A stretch of 22,377 nt of DNA, from the NCBI GenBank assembly GCA_963740395.1, contig CAVUEP010000003.1, positions 1-22,377 on the forward strand, given 5' to 3'. Every line of letters starts with the position of its first letter. The stretch's first letter is position 1. The notes beneath the pieces are model-generated. The model saw only the letters and a list, made by a program, of their open reading frames with translations. It was not told the origin of the DNA and ran no database searches. Positions 1 through 6,659 of the stretch are shown one piece after another. The stretch is from CADEEN01 sp963740395. Its GTDB lineage: Bacteria > Pseudomonadota > Gammaproteobacteria > Burkholderiales > Burkholderiaceae_C. A program made the position numbers and the translations under genes.

Positions 1-25
1 AAGAAGGGCAAAGTTCAACCCCGAT

Positions 26-1168
26 TCATGTGGCGGGTTGGGGCTCGCGGTCGAAGGTCACGACATGGTCGACCACGGCACGGATGCCGATCCACTCGCC
101 GACCTGATGGTCATGGTGGCTGGGCACATGCGCCAGCAGCCGCTCGCCGCTGGCCAGGCGCAACGTGTAGAGGAACTCAGAACCGCGAAAGGCCTTGCGT
201 TCGATGCGCGCTTTGACGCGGGCTTCGTCGTCGTGAACGATGTCGTCCGCACGCAGCAGGACGTCACAGAGGCCATCCGGGTAGGCGGCGGGCAGGGGGC
301 ACTCGGCAGCGTCGGCCAACGCGCCCAGGGGTGTCTGTACGCGCGGGCCCTCGTCGGTGGCGACGATGCGCGCCGGCGTGAACACGCCATGACCGATGAA
401 GTCGGCGACGAATCGCGTGGCCGGGCGGTGGTACAGCGTGTACGCGTCGTCCCACTGCTCGAGGCGGCCCTGGTGCATGACACCGATCAAGTCGCCGATG
501 GCAAAGGCTTCGATCTGGTCGTGCGTCACGAAGAGGGCGGTCGTGCCGGCCAACTGCAGGATGGCGCGAATGTCGTGCGCCAGGCGCTCGCGCAGGTCGA
601 CGTCGAGGTTGGAAAAGGGCTCGTCGAGCAGCAACAGCTGCGGCTGCGGCGCCAGGGCCCGCGCCAACGCCACGCGCTGCTGCTGGCCACCCGAGAGCTG
701 GTGCGGCGCGCGCCGCGCGGCATGGGCCAGGCCCACCAGGTCCAGCACCTGGTCGATGCGCTGCTGGCGCGCCACAGCCGGCAGGTCGCGTACACCGAAG
801 GCCACGTTGTCGCGCACGTTCAGGTGCGGGAACAGGGCGTAGTCCTGGAACACCATGCCGATACGCCGCGCTTCGGCGGGTACATGCGTCTGCGTGTCGG
901 CCAGCAGCCGGCCGTCCATGCTGACGCGGCCTGCGGCGAGTCGCTCCAACCCGGCCACGGCGCGCAAGAGCGAGGTCTTGCCGCAGCCCGAGGGGCCGAT
1001 CAAGACGCCGATCTGGCCCTTCGTCAGGGTCAGCGAGACCCCCTGCACCGCGTCGTGCGCCGCCTGCCCGAGCGCGCCGAGGCGGGCACCGGTTTCGGGA
1101 GCGGCGGGCGACGCCTGGGCGCGCTGGCCGACGTAGCGGACGCCCACCTGGGCGAGGTCGAGGAACAT
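26..1168 (-). CDS. Iron(III)-type ABC transporter, ATP-binding protein (FbpC-like)
   Basis: This is the ATPase subunit of an importer, probably for ferric iron, acting at the inner face of the cytoplasmic membrane. From the ATG at 1168 it encodes 380 residues. Visible motifs are Walker A GPSGCGKT (residues 58-65), the Q-loop at VFQDY (near 108), the signature LSGGQ (158-162), Walker B LLLLDEP (178-184) and the H-loop His216. About 140 residues after the nucleotide-binding domain fit a TOBE-type regulatory domain of the FbpC/PotA class. An upstream in-frame ATG at 1237 exists, but it would run through the Fur-like palindrome and the divergent gene start, so 1168 is preferred. An Ala/Gly-rich stretch (about residues 17-38) is inserted between the first strand and the Walker A region. 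The gene diverges from the permease at 1230. Iron specificity is inferred from the permease type and the Fur-like site; spermidine or thiamine uptake is less likely. Confidence 0.88.
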   Translation of the reverse strand: MFLDLAQVGVRYVGQRAQASPAAPETGARLGALGQAAHDAVQGVSLTLTKGQIGVLIGPSGCGKTSLLRAVAGLERLAAGRVSMDGRLLADTQTHVPAEARRIGMVFQDYALFPHLNVRDNVAFGVRDLPAVARQQRIDQVLDLVGLAHAARRAPHQLSGGQQQRVALARALAPQPQLLLLDEPFSNLDVDLRERLAHDIRAILQLAGTTALFVTHDQIEAFAIGDLIGVMHQGRLEQWDDAYTLYHRPATRFVADFIGHGVFTPARIVATDEGPRVQTPLGALADAAECPLPAAYPDGLCDVLLRADDIVHDDEARVKARIERKAFRGSEFLYTLRLASGERLLAHVPSHHDHQVGEWIGIRAVVDHVVTFDREPQPAT

Positions 1169-1194
1169 GCACCGTATGATACGCAGTACATAGG

Positions 1195-1213
1195 AATGCG
1201 GACTATTCGCATT
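1195..1213. promoter_or_regulatory. Fur-box-like palindrome between divergent iron transporter genes
   Basis: The 19-bp element AATGCGGACTATTCGCATT has perfect 6-bp arms (AATGCG/CGCATT). Against the Fur core AATGAGAATNATTCTCATT it matches 14 of 18 fixed positions by eye. It lies in the 61-bp spacer between the ATPase start (1168, minus) and the permease start (1230, plus), so one bound repressor could cover both promoters. A second perfect inverted repeat, CGTAT-G-ATACG, lies at 1173-1183. On the minus strand it contains TATCAT, a plausible -10 box that would put the ATPase transcript start at or next to its ATG. Fur identity is inferred from motif similarity and gene context. Confidence 0.6.
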
Positions 1214-1229
1214 TGCAACATATGCCGCG

Positions 1230-2864
1230 ATGCGCATTCTGCTGAGCCTGATCTGCCTGCTGCTGGCGCTGCCGGTGCTTGGCGTGCTCGGCGCCTGGCT
1301 GGCATTCGACGCGGCGGCCTGGGCCGTGCTGGTGCACCAGGCGCAGACCGTGCTAGGTGGCTATGTCCTGCAATCCCTGCTGCTGGCTGTGTTCGTCGGC
1401 CTGGGGGTGGCCCTGCTGGGCGGCGGAGCGGCCGTGGCCGTGGCCCTGTTCGAGTTCCCCGGCCGGCGCGCCTTCGAGTGGGCGCTGCTGTTGCCGCTGG
1501 CGATGCCGGCCTATGTGCTGGCCTATGCCTACACCGACTTCCTGCAATACAGCGGCCCGCTGCAGACGGCCTTGCGCAGCCTGACCGGGCTCGAAGGTGC
1601 GCTGTGGCCCGATGTGCGCAGCCTGGCCGGCGCGATCGTGCTGTTCGTGTTGTGCCTGTATCCCTATGTCTACCTGCTGGTGCGCACTGCACTGGCCGAG
1701 CGCGGGGTGCAGATGATGGAGGCGGCGCGCCTGCTCGGGGCCGGGTTGTGGCGGCGTGTTTTCGCCGTGGCGCTGCCGCTGGCACGTCCGGCCCTCGTGG
1801 CCGGCGTCGCGCTGGCCCTGATGGAGACCTTGGCCGACTATGGCGTTGGTGCCTACTTCGGGTTGACGACCTTCTCGACCGGCATCTACAAGGCCTGGCT
1901 GGTGATGAACGACCGCATCGCCGCGGCGCAACTGGCGTCGATGCTGCTGGTGCTGGTGGCCGGTCTGCTCTGGGTCGAGCGACATGCACGCCAACACCTG
2001 CGCTTCGCCGGCAGCCGCGACAGCCACCTGGCGCATGGCAATGAAGGCCGCGCCGTGGTGCTGCGCGGGCGTCTGGCCTGGCTGGCCTGGGGCCTGTGCG
2101 CGCTGCCGGTGACGCTGGGTTTCGTGCTGCCGCTGGCGATGCTGGCAGGGCTGGTCTGGCAGGAGGCGCGCTTCGGTGATTACGGCCTGCCGCTGGTCCG
2201 CTTTGCACAGTGGTGCCTGACCAGCTTCAAGCTTGCCGCCATCGCCGCCTTGCTGGCAGCGGGGCTGGCGTTGGCGCTGGCCTTCGCACTGCGCGTCGCG
2301 GCCTCGCGTGCCGACCGCAGCTGGCGCGCGCGCGCGTTGAGCGCCGCGGTGCGCACGGTGTCTCTCGGTTACGCGCTGCCGGGTGCGGTGATTGCGGTGG
2401 GCATCCTGCTGCCCGTGGCGGCCGTGCAGGCCCTGTGGCCGGCAGCGCCGCTGTCGTTGATCGTCACCGGCACGGTGGCCGGCCTGCTATACGCCTATCT
2501 GGTGCGTTTCTCGGCCGTGGCGCTGCAATCGCTGGAGGCCGGCTATGACCGACTGCCGGCGAGCCTGGACGACAGCGCGCGCATGCTGGGCGCCTCGCGG
2601 GTGCGGCTGCTGCGCGAGGTGCATCTGCCGCTGCTGCGCCGTTCGGTGCTGGTGGCCGCGTTGCTGGTTTTCGTCGACGTGATGAAGGAACTGCCGGCGA
2701 CGTTGGTGCTGCGCCCGTTCAACAGCGACACGCTGGCCGTCGTGGCCTACAACCTGGCGCGCGACGAACGCCTGGCCGAAGCGGCGCTGCCTTCGCTGGC
2801 GATCGTCGCGGTGGGGCTGCTGCCGGTGCTGCTGCTGTCGCGGGCGATGCGGCGCGATCGCTGA
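1230..2864 (+). CDS. Iron ABC transporter permease, two fused transmembrane domains (FbpB-like)
   Basis: This 544-residue integral membrane protein has two binding-protein-dependent permease domains in one chain, the usual FbpB/SfuB architecture. Each half carries an EAA-type coupling motif that contacts the ATPase: MEAARLLGAG followed by LPLARPAL in the first half, and DDSARMLGAS followed by LPLLRRS in the second. The phrase DVMKELPATLVLRPF after the second motif is typical of ferric-iron permeases. The ATG at 1230 has no obvious Shine-Dalgarno sequence. The divergent gene at 26-1168 supplies the ATPase. No periplasmic binding protein gene (fbpA) is visible: a tRNA gene follows directly and the left edge cuts the other side. 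ThiP-like thiamine uptake is the main alternative, but the EAA context favours iron. Confidence 0.87.
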   Translation: MRILLSLICLLLALPVLGVLGAWLAFDAAAWAVLVHQAQTVLGGYVLQSLLLAVFVGLGVALLGGGAAVAVALFEFPGRRAFEWALLLPLAMPAYVLAYAYTDFLQYSGPLQTALRSLTGLEGALWPDVRSLAGAIVLFVLCLYPYVYLLVRTALAERGVQMMEAARLLGAGLWRRVFAVALPLARPALVAGVALALMETLADYGVGAYFGLTTFSTGIYKAWLVMNDRIAAAQLASMLLVLVAGLLWVERHARQHLRFAGSRDSHLAHGNEGRAVVLRGRLAWLAWGLCALPVTLGFVLPLAMLAGLVWQEARFGDYGLPLVRFAQWCLTSFKLAAIAALLAAGLALALAFALRVAASRADRSWRARALSAAVRTVSLGYALPGAVIAVGILLPVAAVQALWPAAPLSLIVTGTVAGLLYAYLVRFSAVALQSLEAGYDRLPASLDDSARMLGASRVRLLREVHLPLLRRSVLVAALLVFVDVMKELPATLVLRPFNSDTLAVVAYNLARDERLAEAALPSLAIVAVGLLPVLLLSRAMRRDR

Positions 2865-2898
2865 GGCGGCGCTTGTGCACGCGGCGGGCGGGCGGATG

Positions 2899-2973
2899 TG
2901 GTGCCTCCGACAGGAATCGAACCTGTATCTGGCGCTTAGGAGGCGCCCGTTCTATCCGTTGAACTACGGTGGC
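2899..2973 (-). tRNA. tRNA-Arg (anticodon CCT)
   Basis: The minus strand folds as a 75-nt tRNA including an encoded CCA (2899-2901). The anticodon stem is GGCGC/GCGCC around loop CTCCTAA, giving anticodon CCT for arginine AGG codons. The T arm is ACAGG-TTCGATT-CCTGT and the D stem is GTTC/GAAC. The acceptor strands are GCCACCG (5') and CGGAGGC (3'). They pair except at position 4-69, which is an A-A mismatch. A TACAAT hexamer at 2983-2988 (minus) is a possible -10 element just upstream; I see no good -35 partner. The gene lies between the permease (convergent) and the persulfide dioxygenase (divergent). Confidence 0.93.
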
Positions 2974-3058
2974 GTGGTGGTGATTGTAGGCAGGCCGACC
3001 TGCCATGCCGCAGCGCTCCGGGCTTGCGTTGCGGCCCCGCCTTGCCCATGATCGACGC

Positions 3059-4138
3059 ATGCTGATCTTTCGCCAACTCTTCGACGCGGCGTCGTCGACC
3101 TACACCTACCTCCTCGCCGACCGCCCCAGCGGCCAGGCGGTCCTGATCGACCCGGTGTTCGAGCAGGCGCGACGCGACGCGGCGCTGGTGGCCGAGCTCG
3201 GCCTCACGCTGGCGTGGACGCTCGAAACCCATGTCCATGCCGACCACGTGACCGGCGCCTGGCTGCTGCGCGAGCGCCTGGGCAGCCGCATTGCGGTGGC
3301 GCGTGCCGGCGCGGCGCAGGGCGCCGACCGGCTGCTCGAGCATGGCGAGCGGGTCGAGTTCGGTGCGCGCTGGCTCGCCGTGCGCGCCACACCCGGCCAC
3401 ACCGATGGCTGCCTGACCTACGTGCTCGACGACGAGAGTCGCGCCTTCACCGGTGACTGCCTGCTCATCCGAGGCTGCGGCCGCACCGACTTCCAGCAGG
3501 GCGACTCGCATGCGCTCTTCGCTTCGGTCAAGCAGCAGATCTTCACGCTGCCCGCCGCCTGCCTGATCTACCCCGCCCACGACTACAACGGCCTGACCGT
3601 GACCAGCGTCGAAGAAGAGCGCGCCTACAACCCGCGCCTGGGCGGTGAGGTCAGCGAGGGTGACTTCACCGGCCACATGCGCAACCTGCACCTGCCGCAT
3701 CCGAAGAAGATCGACATCGCGGTGCCGGCGAATCTGCATTGCGGCCGCCCGGATGGCGATGCCTGGGCCAGTTCGGACCCGACCTGGGCCCGCCTGCGCT
3801 GCAGCTTCGGCGGCCTGTGGGAAATCGAACCGCAGGCCCTGGCCGACATCCTGCATGACGATGTGGTGCAGGTGCTCGACGTGCGCGAAGCGGCCGAGTT
3901 CCACGGGCCGCTGGGCCACATCCCCGGCGCGCTGCTGTTGCCGCTCGGCAAGCTCGAAGAGGCGCGGGGCCAGCTCGATCGCGATCGACCCGTGGTCGCG
4001 GTGTGTCGCTCGGGCTCGCGTTCCGCGCGTGCCGTTGCCATGCTGCAGCAGGCCGGGTTCAAGCAGGTTGCCAACCTCGCCGGCGGCATGCTGCGCTGGC
4101 GAGTCGACGGCGCTCCGGTCGAGGAGGGGCTGGAGTAG
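3059..4138 (+). CDS. Persulfide dioxygenase-rhodanese fusion (ETHE1-like MBL fold)
   Basis: A 359-residue two-domain cytoplasmic enzyme of sulfide and persulfide metabolism. The N-terminal metallo-beta-lactamase domain has THVHADH (His58, His60, Asp62, His63), PGH (His114), TGD (Asp133) and YPAHDYNG (His174). The phrase LLIRGCGRTDFQQG is characteristic of ETHE1-type iron(II) persulfide dioxygenases, which oxidise glutathione persulfide to sulfite. The C-terminal rhodanese domain (about 255-359) has the active-site loop CRSGSRS with Cys316, which moves sulfane sulfur between thiosulfate and glutathione. Family knowledge: such fusions are described in Burkholderia, where the two reactions are linked. 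The start at 3059 (MLIFRQLF) is chosen because the longer in-frame start at 3005 adds 18 residues with no family resemblance. It stands alone, with no sulfide:quinone reductase nearby in the window. Confidence 0.92.
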   Translation: MLIFRQLFDAASSTYTYLLADRPSGQAVLIDPVFEQARRDAALVAELGLTLAWTLETHVHADHVTGAWLLRERLGSRIAVARAGAAQGADRLLEHGERVEFGARWLAVRATPGHTDGCLTYVLDDESRAFTGDCLLIRGCGRTDFQQGDSHALFASVKQQIFTLPAACLIYPAHDYNGLTVTSVEEERAYNPRLGGEVSEGDFTGHMRNLHLPHPKKIDIAVPANLHCGRPDGDAWASSDPTWARLRCSFGGLWEIEPQALADILHDDVVQVLDVREAAEFHGPLGHIPGALLLPLGKLEEARGQLDRDRPVVAVCRSGSRSARAVAMLQQAGFKQVANLAGGMLRWRVDGAPVEEGLE

Positions 4139-4146
4139 GCCGGTTG

Positions 4147-4176
4147 GCCGCACTTGCGGCGCCTGTGCGCGGCGCC
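4147..4176. other. GC-rich hairpins between convergent genes
   Basis: The 38-bp gap between the fusion enzyme and the small secreted protein can form GCCGC-ACTT-GCGGC (4147-4160) or the overlapping GGCGCC-N7-GGCGCC (4158-4176). Neither is followed by a T run, so neither is a classical intrinsic terminator. A role as a shared bidirectional transcription stop is possible but weakly supported. Confidence 0.25.
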
Positions 4177-4530
4177 TCAGAAGCGGCAGCCCAGCCCCGC
4201 CTGTGCCTGCACGTCCAGTTGCATGCCGTTGCTGGATTCCCGCGACTGCTTGATGCGCGTGGGCAGGCGAAACCGCATCGTGCATTCGGTCGCGTCCAGG
4301 CCCAGGCTGCGCAGGAACGGCTTGGGTGCGTCGGTCGCGATGCTCAGCGCATGATGCGCCCTGCCTTGACCCAGGCCGGGCGGCGTCGTGGCAGGCAGTT
4401 CGATGATCTTGAACCGCTGCGGTGCAGCCGAGGGTGCCGATGCGGCTGCGTCACCGGCGAGCGTTTGCAAGCTCGCCATCGCGACCAACCCACACAAGAA
4501 TAAACGAAGGTACGTGATCGAGGGGGACAT
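4177..4530 (-). CDS. Small secreted protein of unknown function
   Basis: Not recognised as a known family. The 117-residue product starts with an N-terminal signal sequence: Arg9, a hydrophobic core at about 10-25, then a small-residue Ala/Gly/Ser stretch up to about 36 suitable for signal peptidase I. The mature part of roughly 85 residues has only two cysteines, Cys83 and Cys115, which could form one disulfide in the periplasm. The start at 4530 is chosen because it gives a clean signal peptide; a longer in-frame start at 4695 would run through the end of the sensor kinase gene. It follows the kinase by 79 bp on the same strand. That gap contains two CTTCAG hexamers at an 11-bp step, like those before eptA, so it is probably controlled by the adjacent response regulator and may act in the envelope. 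Confidence 0.7.
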   Translation of the reverse strand: MSPSITYLRLFLCGLVAMASLQTLAGDAAASAPSAAPQRFKIIELPATTPPGLGQGRAHHALSIATDAPKPFLRSLGLDATECTMRFRLPTRIKQSRESSNGMQLDVQAQAGLGCRF

Positions 4531-4576
4531 CGCGATGCTCAATCTGCCGTGGTTGCGGGCAGTGTCGAACGCGATG

Positions 4577-4593
4577 CTGAAGCGCAACTGAAG
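4577..4593 (-). promoter_or_regulatory. Response-regulator box pair before the small secreted protein gene
   Basis: On the minus strand this reads CTTCAG-TTGCG-CTTCAG: two identical hexamers (4593-4588 and 4582-4577) spaced exactly 11 bp apart. The layout of hexamer plus 5-bp spacer is that of PmrA/OmpR-family direct repeats. It sits 46 bp before the ATG at 4530 and points toward it. Downstream, TCGACA resembles a -35 element, with a weak CAGATT hexamer 16 bp further on. The same hexamer and spacing recur before eptA. Confidence 0.55.
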
Positions 4594-4609
4594 CGCCGAG
4601 GTCGCTGTG

Positions 4610-5899
4610 TCAGGGCGTGTAAGCCGTTCCCGTGCCCAATGCCAAATCGACCACGAAACCCTGTGCCGAGTCGGGCAGGGTGAGTGCCCCGCCATGCGCG
4701 CGTGCGACCAAGTCGGCCAGCATCAGTCCGAGGCCGGTCGCACCGTCATAGCTTTGCGTGCGGATCGACTCCCGCAACTGGTGCAGGCGTTCGGGCGACG
4801 CGCCGGGGCCGTCATCGGCCATGCGCACGGTGTCCGGCGCAGGCACGCTGACGACGGCGCGGTGCGCGCCATAGCGCTTGGCGTTGTCGAGCAGGTTGGC
4901 CAACGCGGCCGCCAGCAGATCGGGGTCGGCGACCAGGGCCCCATCGCCTTGCACCCTGACCTCGAGCCCCTCGACAGGCAGGTGGGCCAGCAGCGCGTTC
5001 AGGTTCACCGGTGCGCGGCGCACATCGGCGCCGGCACGAAACAGGTCGAGCAGGGACTGCACCACGCGCTGCAGGCGACCCGAGGCTTCGCGCACGCGCT
5101 GCAGTCGCAGCTGCACGGCCGGCGGGGCCTCGCGAAGCGCCACCGCGAGCTGCGCGTCCATGCCGGCCAGCGGCGTGCGCAGCGCATGCGCGGCATGGGC
5201 GCTGAACGCGCGCTCGTGCGCCATGCGGCGCGCCAGGCGCTGGCCCAGGTCGTCGATGGCGGCGTGCACCGGTGCCAGTTCGGCGCGCTCGGGCGAGCCC
5301 AGCAGGCGCGCGCGGTCAAGCAGATCGTGCCGCAGCAGCTTGTCGGTCAGGCGCTCGAGCGGTCGGAGCTCGTGGCGCACGCGCGCGCGCAGCCACCAAT
5401 GGGCCAGCAGTCCGATCGCCAAGGCAGCGAGGACCCCGCTCAACGCGGCCTCGGCGGCGGCCTCGCCACGCTCCTGAACGGTGTGTGCCACGTAGAGCAT
5501 GCGACCCTCGCTGCCCATTGCGGCACCGAAAACGCGCCATGTGGGTGTATCGCCGAAACCTGCCGTGGCCACCGACTGCAGCGCCGTGGCGGGCGCGTTC
5601 TCGGAGCGCAGCACGATCGCGCCGCGAGCGTCGACCAATTGCCAGGCGAAGTTGCTCTCGCCGCTCGACGGCAGCGGGGGCGCGGCCTCGGCCGTGGGCC
5701 CGCCCTCCCGGTAGGCCACGGTCAGCGCGCTGGCCAGCAGCGTCGCGGCCGACTGCAGCGACTCGTCGAGCAGTTCGTCGACTTCACGTTGCGTCGCAAA
5801 GCCGACCGCCACCGCCACCCCCAGGCCCCAGAGAACGGCCCACATCAGCAGCGCATTGGACAGTCGCGCGCGGATCGACGGTGCCCGCGTCGTGCTCAC
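4610..5899 (-). CDS. Sensor histidine kinase (PmrB/QseC-like)
   Basis: A 429-residue inner-membrane kinase, partner of the regulator encoded just upstream. Transmembrane segment 1 is at about 15-33 and segment 2 at about 152-170, flanking a periplasmic sensor region of roughly 115 residues. A HAMP-like linker follows. The phospho-acceptor is His238 in AAHALRTPL; the residue after it is Ala instead of the usual Glu or Asp. The ATPase domain has an N box LANLLDNAKRYG (from about 333), a G1 box DDGPG (362-366) and a G2 box GLGLML (389-394). The GTG start at 5899 overlaps the regulator's TGA in a GTGA, so translation is probably coupled. Facing eptA, it probably senses envelope damage, metal ions or cationic peptides, but the signal is not readable from sequence. 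Confidence 0.9.
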   Translation of the reverse strand: MSTTRAPSIRARLSNALLMWAVLWGLGVAVAVGFATQREVDELLDESLQSAATLLASALTVAYREGGPTAEAAPPLPSSGESNFAWQLVDARGAIVLRSENAPATALQSVATAGFGDTPTWRVFGAAMGSEGRMLYVAHTVQERGEAAAEAALSGVLAALAIGLLAHWWLRARVRHELRPLERLTDKLLRHDLLDRARLLGSPERAELAPVHAAIDDLGQRLARRMAHERAFSAHAAHALRTPLAGMDAQLAVALREAPPAVQLRLQRVREASGRLQRVVQSLLDLFRAGADVRRAPVNLNALLAHLPVEGLEVRVQGDGALVADPDLLAAALANLLDNAKRYGAHRAVVSVPAPDTVRMADDGPGASPERLHQLRESIRTQSYDGATGLGLMLADLVARAHGGALTLPDSAQGFVVDLALGTGTAYTP

Positions 5900-6564
5900 G
5901 ATGGAGTCCTCTCGCAGATCCGGTAGCCGAGGCCGCGCACCGTCTCGATCAGTTCGCGGCCGAGCTTGCGGCGCAGTGCCGACACATGCACTTCGAGGGC
6001 ATTGCTGGCGACTTCGCTGTCGAACCCGTGCACCAGCTTCTCGAGATCGGCCTTGGGCACGAGGCGCCCGGCGCGCAGAACCAGTGCCTCGAGCAGTGCC
6101 CACTCGCGCGCGGTGAGGTCGGCGCGTGCGCCGCGCGCGTAAGCCGCGCGCGCACCGAGGTCGACCTCCACGTCACCGAAGCTGCAGCGCGACTGGGCTG
6201 CGCCGGCGCCCGTGCGCCGGCTCACGGCGCGCAGGCGAGCGCTCAGCTCCTCGGGCGCAAAGGGTTTGACCAGATAGTCGTCGGCACCGCTGTCCAGGCC
6301 GCTCACGCGGTCGTCGAGACGATCGCGAGCGGTGAGCACCAACGCGGGGGTGGCTTCGCCACGGCTGCGTCGCGCGCGCAGCCAGGCAACGCCCGAGCCG
6401 TCGGGCAATTGCCAGTCGACCAGCCAGGCGTCGTAGGGTTCGTCGCGCAGGGCGTCGGTGGCGGCGAGGCGGTCGCACCAGTCCACGCGATGGCCTTCTG
6501 TGCGCAGATAGTCGCGCAGACCTTCGCCCAGGATCGGATCGTCTTCGATCAACAGCAGTCGCAT
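5896..6564 (-). CDS. OmpR-family response regulator (PmrA/QseB-like)
   Basis: A 222-residue DNA-binding regulator. The receiver domain has the acidic pair Asp8-Asp9, phospho-acceptor Asp50 in LVDWQLPDGSG, Thr78 and Lys100 in DYLVKPF. A winged-helix output domain occupies about 128-218. An AACGAGG stretch shortly before the ATG is a good ribosome binding site. The gene is first in a pair with the kinase (GTGA overlap) and is divergent from eptA. Direct repeats of CTTCAG at an 11-bp step in the 95-bp divergent spacer are its likely binding sites. They are oriented toward eptA, so activation of eptA is the simplest model, and autoregulation is possible. PmrA and QseB cannot be separated from sequence alone. 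Confidence 0.92.
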   Translation of the reverse strand: MRLLLIEDDPILGEGLRDYLRTEGHRVDWCDRLAATDALRDEPYDAWLVDWQLPDGSGVAWLRARRSRGEATPALVLTARDRLDDRVSGLDSGADDYLVKPFAPEELSARLRAVSRRTGAGAAQSRCSFGDVEVDLGARAAYARGARADLTAREWALLEALVLRAGRLVPKADLEKLVHGFDSEVASNALEVHVSALRRKLGRELIETVRGLGYRICERTPS

Positions 6565-6606
6565 GGGACCTCGTTAGGCAACAGCGCGGACGGTAGCACC
6601 GGCGCG

Positions 6607-6645
6607 CTTCAGTTTGGCTTCAGTTTCGCTTCATGTCGCCTTCAG
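6607..6645 (+). promoter_or_regulatory. Four tandem 11-bp-spaced response-regulator boxes before eptA
   Basis: Hexamers CTTCAG (6607), CTTCAG (6618), CTTCAT (6629) and CTTCAG (6640) lie in direct repeat with an exact 11-bp period, one helical turn, separated by 5-bp spacers TTTGG, TTTCG and GTCGC. OmpR-family regulators such as PmrA bind a hexamer-N5-hexamer, so this could hold two dimers side by side. A TGCAAT hexamer at 6656-6661 is a possible -10 element; with it, transcription would begin at about 6668, almost on the ATG at 6669. Binding by the adjacent regulator is inferred. Confidence 0.65.
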
Positions 6646-6659
6646 GCCGGGGCGTTGCA

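Noticed and set aside
38..2044. Long plus-strand open frame opposite the ABC ATPase
   Set aside because: It is antisense to a clear ABC ATPase and overlaps the permease in another frame. High GC makes such frames common, and its translation is low-complexity with no domain.
2899..2973. tRNA gene as an integration site for a mobile element
   Set aside because: No integrase, no repeat of the tRNA 3' end and no change in base composition on either side.
2936..4285. 449-codon minus-strand frame opposite the persulfide dioxygenase
   Set aside because: The opposite strand carries all catalytic motifs of the fusion enzyme. This frame also runs into the tRNA gene.
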